Assembly: GCA_002315995.1 (NCBI GenBank)
Contig: DCHN01000037.1
Span: 1-38,178 of the forward strand
DNA from: Bacteroidales bacterium UBA1751
GTDB lineage: Bacteria > Bacteroidota > Bacteroidia > Bacteroidales > UBA932
Direction: 5' to 3'
Length of the DNA stretch: 38,178 nucleotides
Notes under the pieces: generated by a model
Databases searched by the model: none
What the model was told of the DNA's origin: nothing
What the model saw: the letters and a program-made list of their open reading frames with translations, nothing else
Shown here: piece by piece, positions 8,532-16,343 of the stretch
How positions within the stretch are numbered: the stretch's first letter is position 1
Layout of the letters: each line of letters starts with the position of its first letter
Translations under genes and position numbers: made by a program

Positions 8532-10322
8532 CTACATTCTTTCAGGCAACTCTATTCCAAGAATGGCCATTGCCTTAACAAGAACCTGAGCTATGATTCC
8601 AAGAAGTGCCAGACGCTGCGCGCGAACAGTACCGTTCTCCTCGCGAAGAATCTGTGTGTCGTGGTAGTACTGGTTGAACTCCTTTGCCAGTTCGTATGCA
8701 TAATTTGCAATTACGGCCGGAGAGTGCGCGTCACCGCCATCCTTCACTACCTGTGGATAGCTATTCAGAAGCTTGACTATTTCTATCTCCTTAGGTATGA
8801 GAAGGGAAGCGGCATTTGAAGCTATTGCCGGCTCAATTCCCTGCTCTGACGCCTTCCTCAGAATTGACTTGATACGCGCGTGGGTGTACTGAATGAAAGG
8901 ACCGGTGTTTCCGTTGAAATCAATGCTCTCCTTAGGGTCGAAGAGCATTGTCTTCTTTGGATCAACCTTTATTATGAAGTATTTGAGAGCGCCGAGGCCA
9001 ATCATCTCAAAGAGCCTCTCCTGCTCATCGGCAGGCATATCGGCAAGTTTACCAAGTTCGAGCGAGGTCTCCTTTGCAGTTGAATACATCTTATCCATGA
9101 GGTCATCTGCATCAACAACTGTTCCCTCGCGCGATTTCATCTTGCCCTCAGGAAGTTCAACCATACCATACGAAAGGTGATAGATGTTGTCTGACCACTC
9201 AAAACCAAGTTTCTTAAGGATAAGCTTAAGAACCTGAAAGTGGTAATTCTGCTCATTGCCAACAACATATATGTGCTCATCGAGGCTGTACTCGTCGAAT
9301 CTCTGCTTTGCGGTTCCAAGATCCTGTGTCATATATACAGATGTTCCGTCGCCACGGAGAAGAAGCTTTGAATCCAGGCCGTCATCCTCAAGATGACACC
9401 ATACGGAACCATCATCCTTCTTTACGAATATACCCTTTTCTAGTCCCTCCTTAACAAGCGCCTTGCCGTTGAGATATGTCTGTGACTCGTAATAAGTCCT
9501 GTTGAACTCGATGCCGAGTCTGCTGTATGTCTGCGCGAATCCGGCATATACCCAGGAGTTCATCATCTTCCAGAGTGCAACGGTATCGGCATCACCCTGC
9601 TCCCATTTGAGAAGCATTGCCTGAGCCTCCTTGAGAATAGGAGCCCTCTTTTCAGCCTCCTCTTCCGGAATGTTTTCTGCAGCGGCAATCTCCTTTGTCT
9701 GCTGTTTCAGAGCGTTGGAGAAAGCCACATAATAGTTACCTACAAGATGGTCGCCCTTTATTCCGCTATTCTCGGGAGTCTGACCGTTTCCCATCTTCTG
9801 CCAGGCAAGCATTGACTTGCAAATATGAATACCGCGGTCATTTACAAGATTAACCTTTATTACATTATGTCCGTTTGCTGCAAGAAGACGGGCAACACTG
9901 CTTCCAAGAAGATTGTTCCTTACATGGCCAAGGTGAAGAGGCTTGTTGGTATTTGGAGAGCTGAACTCAACCATTATGGTCTTGCCGGTTGATGGCAGCT
10001 GACCGAAATCCTTGTTGGAAGATATCTCCTCAAGCACACCCTGCCAGAATGCGGTGGAGAACTTTATATTCAGGAAGCCCTTTATGACATTGAAGCTCTC
10101 AATCTGCGGGCAGTTCTCCTTGAGCCAACCTCCAATATTGTTGGCAGATACGTCAGGAGCCTGACGGGTAACCTTGAGAAGAGGGAAGGTGACAAGTGTT
10201 ATGTCGCCCTCGAACTCCTTTCTTGTCTCCTGGGTCTGGAGCATCTTCTCTTCAACATCTGCACCGTAAAGAGCCTTTATTGCCTCACGTGCTTTTTCCA
10301 AAACAAAGTTCTGCGGATTCAT
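8532..10322 (-). CDS. argS: Arginyl-tRNA synthetase
   Basis: Class I aminoacyl-tRNA synthetase of 596 residues that charges tRNA-Arg with arginine. It has the N-terminal Arg-tRNA synthetase additional domain (about 1-110), the HIGH motif as HLGH (130-133, in SPNTNKPLHLGHVRNN), the KMSKS-like KMKSREGT motif that is typical of ArgS, and the C-terminal DALR anticodon-binding domain ending in ELPERM. The length matches the family. It starts with ATG at 10322 and heads the transcript that continues into the radical SAM gene. Confidence 0.96.
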   Translation of the reverse strand: MNPQNFVLEKAREAIKALYGADVEEKMLQTQETRKEFEGDITLVTFPLLKVTRQAPDVSANNIGGWLKENCPQIESFNVIKGFLNIKFSTAFWQGVLEEISSNKDFGQLPSTGKTIMVEFSSPNTNKPLHLGHVRNNLLGSSVARLLAANGHNVIKVNLVNDRGIHICKSMLAWQKMGNGQTPENSGIKGDHLVGNYYVAFSNALKQQTKEIAAAENIPEEEAEKRAPILKEAQAMLLKWEQGDADTVALWKMMNSWVYAGFAQTYSRLGIEFNRTYYESQTYLNGKALVKEGLEKGIFVKKDDGSVWCHLEDDGLDSKLLLRGDGTSVYMTQDLGTAKQRFDEYSLDEHIYVVGNEQNYHFQVLKLILKKLGFEWSDNIYHLSYGMVELPEGKMKSREGTVVDADDLMDKMYSTAKETSLELGKLADMPADEQERLFEMIGLGALKYFIIKVDPKKTMLFDPKESIDFNGNTGPFIQYTHARIKSILRKASEQGIEPAIASNAASLLIPKEIEIVKLLNSYPQVVKDGGDAHSPAVIANYAYELAKEFNQYYHDTQILREENGTVRAQRLALLGIIAQVLVKAMAILGIELPERM

Positions 10323-10414
10323 ATATAAATAATCTGTTATATTTTATTCGTTCAAAATCTCTCCAAAACACAAAATATGGCTCAAATGCAATTATAGTGT
10401 CATTTTAGAGGGTG

Positions 10415-10422
10415 CAAATTTA
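10415..10422 (-). promoter_or_regulatory. Candidate -7 box for argS
   Basis: On the minus strand TAAATTTG matches TAnnTTTG perfectly, 92 bases upstream of the argS ATG. No TTTG lies at the expected -33 distance, so the call is tentative. It overlaps the -33 zone of the divergent symporter promoter (TTTA at 10419-10422), which would make the two promoters compete. Confidence 0.4.
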
Positions 10423-10451
10423 GCAATTAATATTATTTTTTGCTACATTTG
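10419..10451 (+). promoter_or_regulatory. Promoter for the alanine/glycine symporter gene
   Basis: TACATTTG at 10444-10451 is a perfect -7 box, with a weaker TTTA -33 element at 10419-10422 (21-base spacer). The start codon follows 35 bases downstream. The remainder of the 164-base divergent gap (10323-10486) is AT-rich with no other element that I can support. Confidence 0.55.
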
Positions 10452-10486
10452 CGAGATTAGAAACAAACTGATTCACTTTATATTTA

Positions 10487-11884
10487 ATGGAAAGCATTTC
10501 AGAAACGGCGGGGAAACTGATTATATCGGTTTCAGATTTTGTTTGCGGTTATCCGCTATTTATTCTATTGATTGGAGGAGGTCTCTTTTTCCTGATTTAT
10601 TCAGGATTCATTCCATTCAGAAAATTCGGTTCAGCTATAAGGGCATTGAAGAATGAAGATGATGCCCCGGGGCAGATCAGCTCTTTTGAAGCTCTCACAA
10701 GTGCCATTGCGGCAACAATTGGAATGGGAAACATTGCAGGTGTGGCCATTGCAATTACAATGGGAGGTCCGGGAGCAATCTTCTGGATGTGGGTGAGCGC
10801 AGTTGTTGGTATGGCAACCAAATTCTTCGAGGGCTCAACCACTATAATGTTCAAGGGCAAGGACTCCGACGGAGAGGTTCAGGGAGGCCCTATGTATATG
10901 ATTGAGCAGGGTCTTGGACGCAAATGGAGACCTATGGCCATATTCTTCTCAGTATTCTGTCTCATTGGCACACTCTCAATAATGCAGGCCAACCAGCTTA
11001 CGGAGGCAATTACAACGGTATTCACCACACCGGCAGGCATTGAGAACACACCATTCCTCAGAGGCATGATTGGACTTGCAATATGCATCATAGTTTCAAT
11101 AGTTGTTCTTGGCGGTATTGGAAGAATTGCAAAGATTTCGGCCAAACTCGTTCCTTTCATGGTTGGCATGTACTTCCTCCTTGTATTGTGGATAATTCTG
11201 ACACACCTTGGCGAGGTGCCAAGAGTATTTTCAGATATATTTGAAGGCGCATTCTCATTCAGGGCAGGCTTCGGAGCATTCCTTGGCGTTGCACTCATAG
11301 GTGCAAGAAGAGCGGCCCTTGTTAATGAAGCAGGTGTTGGAACAGCGAGCATGATGCATGGAGCATCAAAGAACAAAGAGCCAATAAGAGAGGGTCTGGT
11401 TGCAATGATAGGTCCTTCGCTCGACAGCGGACTTGTTTGTACTCTAACTGCTCTTGCAATTCTCATAAGCGGAGAGTATCAGGTTGGAGCAGAGAACATC
11501 AAGGGTCTGGAACTGGCACTCAATTCATTTGAAGCATCAATACCAGGATATGGAAGCATGCTCCTGATGGTTGTGGTTTTCATCTTTGCATTCTCAACAA
11601 TGTTCTCATACTCATACTACGGAGTAAAGTCAACAAGCTATCTCTTCGGTGCAAAATATGGCAAATACTACAACATTTTCTTCCTTGCAATGCTCATTGT
11701 TGCAGCAATCATTCCATTGAAGACTGCAGTTGGTCTCATTGATTTGGCATATGCACTTATGGCAATTCCTACAATGATAACTCTATTCATTCTCTGCCCT
11801 AAGATAAAGGCGGCAATGAAGTTGTACTTTGAAAAGGAGGAGGCTGAAAAGAGAGCTGCAAAACTCGCACAGAAGAAGAACTAG
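10487..11884 (+). CDS. Sodium:alanine/glycine symporter (AGCS family)
   Basis: 465-residue integral membrane protein with about eleven hydrophobic segments in the AGCS pattern. Family hallmarks are visible: GMGNIAGVAIAITMGGPGAIFWMW (about residues 83-106 taken as a whole region), the GGPMYMIEQGLG stretch, and NEAGVGTASMMHGAS, a conserved substrate/cation segment. It imports alanine or glycine with Na+ or H+. The C-terminus is a short, charged cytoplasmic tail (KEEAEKRAAKLAQKKN). It is transcribed alone: a strong terminator follows 9 bases after its stop. Its neighbours are peptidases, so uptake of amino acids released from peptides is a reasonable inference. Confidence 0.92.
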   Translation: MESISETAGKLIISVSDFVCGYPLFILLIGGGLFFLIYSGFIPFRKFGSAIRALKNEDDAPGQISSFEALTSAIAATIGMGNIAGVAIAITMGGPGAIFWMWVSAVVGMATKFFEGSTTIMFKGKDSDGEVQGGPMYMIEQGLGRKWRPMAIFFSVFCLIGTLSIMQANQLTEAITTVFTTPAGIENTPFLRGMIGLAICIIVSIVVLGGIGRIAKISAKLVPFMVGMYFLLVLWIILTHLGEVPRVFSDIFEGAFSFRAGFGAFLGVALIGARRAALVNEAGVGTASMMHGASKNKEPIREGLVAMIGPSLDSGLVCTLTALAILISGEYQVGAENIKGLELALNSFEASIPGYGSMLLMVVVFIFAFSTMFSYSYYGVKSTSYLFGAKYGKYYNIFFLAMLIVAAIIPLKTAVGLIDLAYALMAIPTMITLFILCPKIKAAMKLYFEKEEAEKRAAKLAQKKN

Positions 11885-11892
11885 AACAATCA

Positions 11893-11934
11893 AATGGCAA
11901 AGGCATCCATTCAAGGGCCTTTGCCATTATTGTA
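11893..11934 (+). terminator. Rho-independent terminator after the symporter gene
   Basis: A perfect 12-bp stem (11893-11904 with 11917-11928, AATGGCAAAGGC arms) closes a 12-base loop and is followed by ATTGTAT. The potential ATG at 11894 lies in the left arm, which argues against using it as the start of the next gene. Confidence 0.75.
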
Positions 11935-11959
11935 TACTGGAAAACCAAAACTACACAAT

Positions 11960-14080
11960 ATGACTAAATCAGTAATTGTTTCCATGGCGGCAATGACAGC
12001 TTTTGCACTTGCTTCATGCAGCAACCAGGTTGAGAATCCACTCCCTGGCAACCCTCTTACAGCTCAGTGGGAGGCCTACTACCAGATTCCTCCTTTTGGA
12101 GAGATCAGAAATGAACACTATATCCCGGCTATTGAGTATGCAGCAGCGCAGGCCAGGGAGGAGATTGATGCAATTGTAAACAATACAGAGGCTCCAACCT
12201 TCGAAAACACAATTGTAGCATACGACAACTCAGGAGAGCTTTTTGACAGAGTTTACACAATACTCTCATCGGAGGGTTCAATAAATGCATCTGACGAAAT
12301 AAATGAAATTGCAAGGAACGCAAGCAAGATATCTTCAGAACTTGCAAATGAAATCAGCCTTAACCCAGCACTTTTCGAGAGAATAAAGGCTGTTCACGAC
12401 AGTGCTGACACTGCATCCCTCAGACCCGACCAGAAGCGCCTTCTCAAACTTACATACGATAGGTTTGTAAGAAACGGTGCTCTTCTTGACGACTCGCTCA
12501 AGAACATTCTCAAGGAGATTAACCTGAAGATTTCAGCAAACCAGCTCCGTTTCAGCCAGAATATGACAAAGGAGACAGCTGCATACAAGCTTATAATTGA
12601 GAATGAGGCTGACCTCGCAGGACTTACCGAGGCTCAGATTGCCGATGCTGCTTCACGCGCAGAAAAAGCTGGAGATGCAGGAAAATGGTACTTTGGACTT
12701 GACAACCCAAGCATAATGCCTTTCCTTGCCAACGCACAGAACAGGGAGCTCCGCAAGCAGATTCTTACAGCATACCTCAACCGCTGCAACAACGGCAACG
12801 AGGAGGACAACAATGAAATAATAAGGGAACTTCTCAAGCTTCGTCTTGAGAAGGCGAAACTTCTTGGATACAATTCATGTGCGGAGTATATTCTCCAGGA
12901 CAGAATGGCCAAGACACCTGAGGCAGTTTACGAACTCCTTGACCAGATTTGGAAGCCTGCAATTGCAAAGGCAAATGAGGAACTTGCTCAAATAAAGGAG
13001 TATATGAAAAAGGATGGTATTTCAGGAGAACCTCAGGCCTGGGACTGGAGATACTATGCACAGAAGGTCATGGTTGAGAAGTACAGCCTTGACGAGAGCC
13101 AGATGGCACCATATTTCCACGTTGACAGCGTAATGAAAGGAATCTTCTATGTTGCAGGAAGGCTTTACGGCATGCAGTTCGAAAAACTTGAGAATGTTCC
13201 AATGCCGCATCAGGAGTGCAAGGCATTCAAAGTTACCAACAAAGATGGCGGTGAGCAGGGCGTAATATTCTTCGACCTCTTTGCACGTCCAGGCCAGAAG
13301 CGCGGAGGAGCATGGTGCGGAACATACAGAGGCGAGTCCTACACAACCGGAGAGAGAGTTGGACCAATTGTAACAATTGTTGCAAACTTCAGCCGTCCTG
13401 TAGGTGACAATCCTTCACTCCTTACAACAGACGAAGTTGAAACCCTCTTCCACGAATTCGGACACGGAATAGACAACCTCATGAAGGATGTCAAGTATGC
13501 TGGGCTTCGCGGATACCCAAGAGACTTTGTTGAAATCCACTCGCAAATAGATGAACACTGGGCTTTTGCGCCTGAAGTTCTTGCAGTATATGCAAAACAT
13601 TGGCAAACCGGAGAGGTAATACCTCAGGAACTTGTTGACAAGATGGATGCGGCAGGAAAATACGGACAGGGATTCGCTACAGTTGAGTATCTTGCAGCTT
13701 CACTGCTTGATATGGACTACCATTGCCTTACAGAGATTCCGGAAAATCTGGATCTGGAGAAATTCGAGGAGAAGTCACTCGGAGGCCGCGGTATTCTCAA
13801 GCAGATTCCAAGCAGATACAAGACATCATATTTCAACCATATCTGGGGCGGAGGATATACTGCAGGCTACTACAGCTACATTTGGGCTGAGGTTCTTGAC
13901 TGCGATGCATTTGAGGCTTATGTAGAGGCCGGTGATATTTTCAGCCAGGAGGTGGCATCACGCTATGCGAATGAGATTCTCAAACGCAGCAACGAGGATG
14001 ACGCCATGAACCTTTACATCAATTTCAGAGGTCGCAAGCCTGGTACAGACGCTCTCCTGAGAAAGAGAGGTCTCGAATAA
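11960..14080 (+). CDS. dcp: M3 peptidyl-dipeptidase (Dcp-like) lipoprotein
   Basis: 706 residues. The start MTKSVIVSMAAM opens a lipoprotein signal peptide with lipobox LASC (Cys about residue 20), so the mature enzyme should be anchored in the periplasm or outer membrane. The zinc-binding HEFGH motif is at about residue 498 in ETLFHEFGHGIDN, with the usual downstream family region (FVEIHSQIDEHW). Dcp enzymes remove dipeptides from the C-terminus of oligopeptides. An upstream ATG at 11894 would start inside a terminator stem and bury the signal peptide, so it is rejected. Oligopeptidase A is the closest alternative; length and the lipoprotein form favour Dcp. A hairpin follows at 14098-14135. 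Confidence 0.9.
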   Translation: MTKSVIVSMAAMTAFALASCSNQVENPLPGNPLTAQWEAYYQIPPFGEIRNEHYIPAIEYAAAQAREEIDAIVNNTEAPTFENTIVAYDNSGELFDRVYTILSSEGSINASDEINEIARNASKISSELANEISLNPALFERIKAVHDSADTASLRPDQKRLLKLTYDRFVRNGALLDDSLKNILKEINLKISANQLRFSQNMTKETAAYKLIIENEADLAGLTEAQIADAASRAEKAGDAGKWYFGLDNPSIMPFLANAQNRELRKQILTAYLNRCNNGNEEDNNEIIRELLKLRLEKAKLLGYNSCAEYILQDRMAKTPEAVYELLDQIWKPAIAKANEELAQIKEYMKKDGISGEPQAWDWRYYAQKVMVEKYSLDESQMAPYFHVDSVMKGIFYVAGRLYGMQFEKLENVPMPHQECKAFKVTNKDGGEQGVIFFDLFARPGQKRGGAWCGTYRGESYTTGERVGPIVTIVANFSRPVGDNPSLLTTDEVETLFHEFGHGIDNLMKDVKYAGLRGYPRDFVEIHSQIDEHWAFAPEVLAVYAKHWQTGEVIPQELVDKMDAAGKYGQGFATVEYLAASLLDMDYHCLTEIPENLDLEKFEEKSLGGRGILKQIPSRYKTSYFNHIWGGGYTAGYYSYIWAEVLDCDAFEAYVEAGDIFSQEVASRYANEILKRSNEDDAMNLYINFRGRKPGTDALLRKRGLE

Positions 14081-14097
14081 CATTACAAAATAACAAA

Positions 14098-14135
14098 GTG
14101 TCCGGAACAGTGCGGAAAACATTGTATCCGGACAC
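14098..14135 (+). terminator. Hairpin between dcp and the deacetylase-like gene
   Basis: Perfect 9-bp GC-rich stem GTGTCCGGA (14098-14106) with TCCGGACAC (14127-14135), loop of 20 bases. Only a weak AT run follows, and the next ATG is 21 bases away. It could be a terminator, an attenuator or an mRNA-processing/stability element. Confidence 0.5.
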
Positions 14136-14156
14136 ATTCATATAAATTCAAACAGA

Positions 14157-14990
14157 ATGAGACATATTATTATTTCACTTCTTGCAGCTGTAGCGCTCTT
14201 CACCGGTTGCAGGAACAATGCAGGCGAGCAGCAGAGTGCTGCCATTGAAAAAGATTCACTTGTTCAAGACAAATATGGAGTGAACGTAAAGATAAATCCT
14301 GACAAAAAGGTGGTATATCTTGTCTTCACCGCCCACTTCAGCGAGAATGACAACGGCCGTTTCGAGAACTTTGACGGAATTGTTCCGGTTCTGGACATCC
14401 TCAAGGAGAAGGATGTAAAAGGCTCATTCTTCCCTACAGGAAAATGCTTCCTACAGGAGAAATACCAGGAACCATTACGCAGAATCATAGATGAGGGTCA
14501 CTACCTCTCCGCCCACTCATTCGCCCATCTGCTTCTATGCGATGAGAATGACAGATCTATCAGCCTGGTTGGGGCTGATTCAATTGCAAAGGATTTTGCA
14601 AAGATGGAGGAGCAGTTACAGCGTTTCGGCCTCACAAAGGAGCAATACAATACAATGATTCCGCCATACGAGACATATAACAATGAGTCAGTGGAGGCAA
14701 TGAAGGCGCTCGGATTCAATCTAATAAACCCTACACCGGGTATGCTCAACGGTATGGACTGGACAACTCCGGGAGAGCCCGGCTACGTATCTTCCGCTCA
14801 GATTCTAGAGCACCTCTGGAACTATGAAAAAGAGAACGGCCTCAATGGTTTCATCCTTCTTGTCCATGCAATGGACTACCCTGATCGTACCAATGAGGAC
14901 CGCGTCTATACTCACCTGCCAGAAATAATTGACACCCTTAGGGAGAAAGGATACACCTTTGCCACCGTTAAGGATGTCAAATTTGAATAA
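14157..14990 (+). CDS. Polysaccharide deacetylase-like lipoprotein
   Basis: 277 residues with a lipoprotein signal (MRHIIISLLAAVALFTGC, Cys 18). The body resembles a NodB-homology family that I recall from Bacteroides glycan loci: VKGSFFPTGKCF, GHYLSAHSFAHLLLCD (the HSxxH metal site), MIPPYETYNN, and GFILLVHAMDYPDRTNEDRVYTHL near the end. The first NodB motif, normally TFDD or TADE, reads FTAHFSENDNG here, so the usual catalytic/metal aspartate is not in its place. It may act on sugar polymers, but no polysaccharide utilisation genes are adjacent. The stop is 2 bases from the stop of the convergent M19 gene. Confidence 0.7.
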   Translation: MRHIIISLLAAVALFTGCRNNAGEQQSAAIEKDSLVQDKYGVNVKINPDKKVVYLVFTAHFSENDNGRFENFDGIVPVLDILKEKDVKGSFFPTGKCFLQEKYQEPLRRIIDEGHYLSAHSFAHLLLCDENDRSISLVGADSIAKDFAKMEEQLQRFGLTKEQYNTMIPPYETYNNESVEAMKALGFNLINPTPGMLNGMDWTTPGEPGYVSSAQILEHLWNYEKENGLNGFILLVHAMDYPDRTNEDRVYTHLPEIIDTLREKGYTFATVKDVKFE

Positions 14991-14992
14991 TG

Positions 14993-16330
14993 CTATTCAG
15001 CAGGAAACCTTGTTGCCAATGACTGGCACTTGTCAAGAACTCTGAAATAGTTCTCTCCCCAGATTTTGGCAATATCTTCATCTGAATACCCCTCGTTAAT
15101 AAGGGCAACCGTAAGATTGATGGCATCATTGGAGGAGTTGTAACCGACTCCTCCACCGCCGCCATCAAGATCAATTCCAACGCCAACGTGGTCAATTCCG
15201 GCAACTGCCACGCAATGGTTGATGTGATCCACCAGTTCGTTCAACCCAACATCGCTGATACTGCTGGATGCCATAAAATCCTGAACCAGATAGACTTGAA
15301 TCACACCTCCGTTATCCTTCAATTTCTTGAGCAGATCATCATTTACATTACGGGCATGAGCAAACTCTCCGTATGCGCCTGAATGGGTAAAGACTACTGG
15401 AGCAATGCTTTCATTCATGACATCCCAACAGGTCTGGTCGGATGTATGAGAGAGGTCAATGACAAGTCCCAGCTCGTTCATTCTCTTTACATAATCACTC
15501 CCGAATTCAGTGAGGCCCAAGCCGCCACTGCTGCTCTTGAGGGCGGAGTGACAAACCTGGTTGTCTCCATTGTGTGAAAGGGTTACGTATGTATAACCCT
15601 TCATTACCAAAGTATCAAGGTTAAGAAGATCCGTACCGGTCCAAAACGCATTCTCAAGACCATACAGAAAGGCAACTTTACCCTGCTGCCTGAGCGCAAG
15701 AACTTCAGATCTGTTTCTGGCAACGCCGCACACACTACTGTTAGAGAGAATATGCGCATTCAAATAGTCATAAAACTCCCATAGTGTTGCCGGTGCAGCA
15801 TCAAGTGCCTTCTGAGAGGTCTGGCTTCCGCTGATGCTCATCCATGTAGCAAGATACTGTGCATTCTGATGACCCTGATGCATTCTTTCAATTGATGTCT
15901 GACATCGGCTTTGAGACTCGTTAATAGTGTAATTCTTGCTCTTGTTGTAGTAACGCACCTCAGCAAAATCGCTGTGGGTGTCAAGCACAATTATTTTGTC
16001 CATCAACTTCTTGGCATGGCTGTAAACCTTTGCCTTGGAATCAACTACATCCGCTGTAGCAACTGGCACATTATAATCTGTCAATGCGTTATTGAGAGTT
16101 GAATATTGTGCAGAATAGAGTCTTGAATCAGCAAGAAAGCCATCTATAGCGGAAGCGTAAGCGCAACACTGCTGGTAGGTACTCAACCCTTGCGGCAACT
16201 TGTCAATGGTTCCAACATTCTGCTCAAAGTGATACTCAGGCTTCTTCTCCCCACCGGATTCCTCCTTTGAGCATGAAGAAATCATAAGTATGGAAATGAT
16301 AAACGAGCTGATCAGAGTTACATATTTCAT
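14993..16330 (-). CDS. M19 (renal dipeptidase-like) lipoprotein
   Basis: 445 residues; MKYVTLISSFIISIL leads to lipobox ISSC (Cys 20), indicating a lipid-anchored enzyme. Metal-binding features of M19 dipeptidases are present: HxD in DTHSDF (H119, D121), the bridging Glu in GLENAFW, His in LSHNGDN and in DLSHTSDQ, and VGIDLDGGGG near the end, which replaces the usual GSDFDG. It should hydrolyse dipeptides, perhaps including D-amino-acid dipeptides. About 80 residues precede the catalytic barrel, longer than in the plain enzymes. The upstream in-frame ATG (16390) lies inside the S9 gene and is rejected. Only 13 bases separate it from the S9 peptidase, with which it is surely co-transcribed. 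Confidence 0.88.
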   Translation of the reverse strand: MKYVTLISSFIISILMISSCSKEESGGEKKPEYHFEQNVGTIDKLPQGLSTYQQCCAYASAIDGFLADSRLYSAQYSTLNNALTDYNVPVATADVVDSKAKVYSHAKKLMDKIIVLDTHSDFAEVRYYNKSKNYTINESQSRCQTSIERMHQGHQNAQYLATWMSISGSQTSQKALDAAPATLWEFYDYLNAHILSNSSVCGVARNRSEVLALRQQGKVAFLYGLENAFWTGTDLLNLDTLVMKGYTYVTLSHNGDNQVCHSALKSSSGGLGLTEFGSDYVKRMNELGLVIDLSHTSDQTCWDVMNESIAPVVFTHSGAYGEFAHARNVNDDLLKKLKDNGGVIQVYLVQDFMASSSISDVGLNELVDHINHCVAVAGIDHVGVGIDLDGGGGGVGYNSSNDAINLTVALINEGYSDEDIAKIWGENYFRVLDKCQSLATRFPAE

Positions 16331-16343
16331 ATTCCTGCACCTC

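Noticed and set aside
11894..11959. Upstream ATG extending the M3 peptidase by 22 residues
   Set aside because: It sits in the left arm of the symporter terminator and would place a non-signal sequence before an obvious lipoprotein signal peptide.
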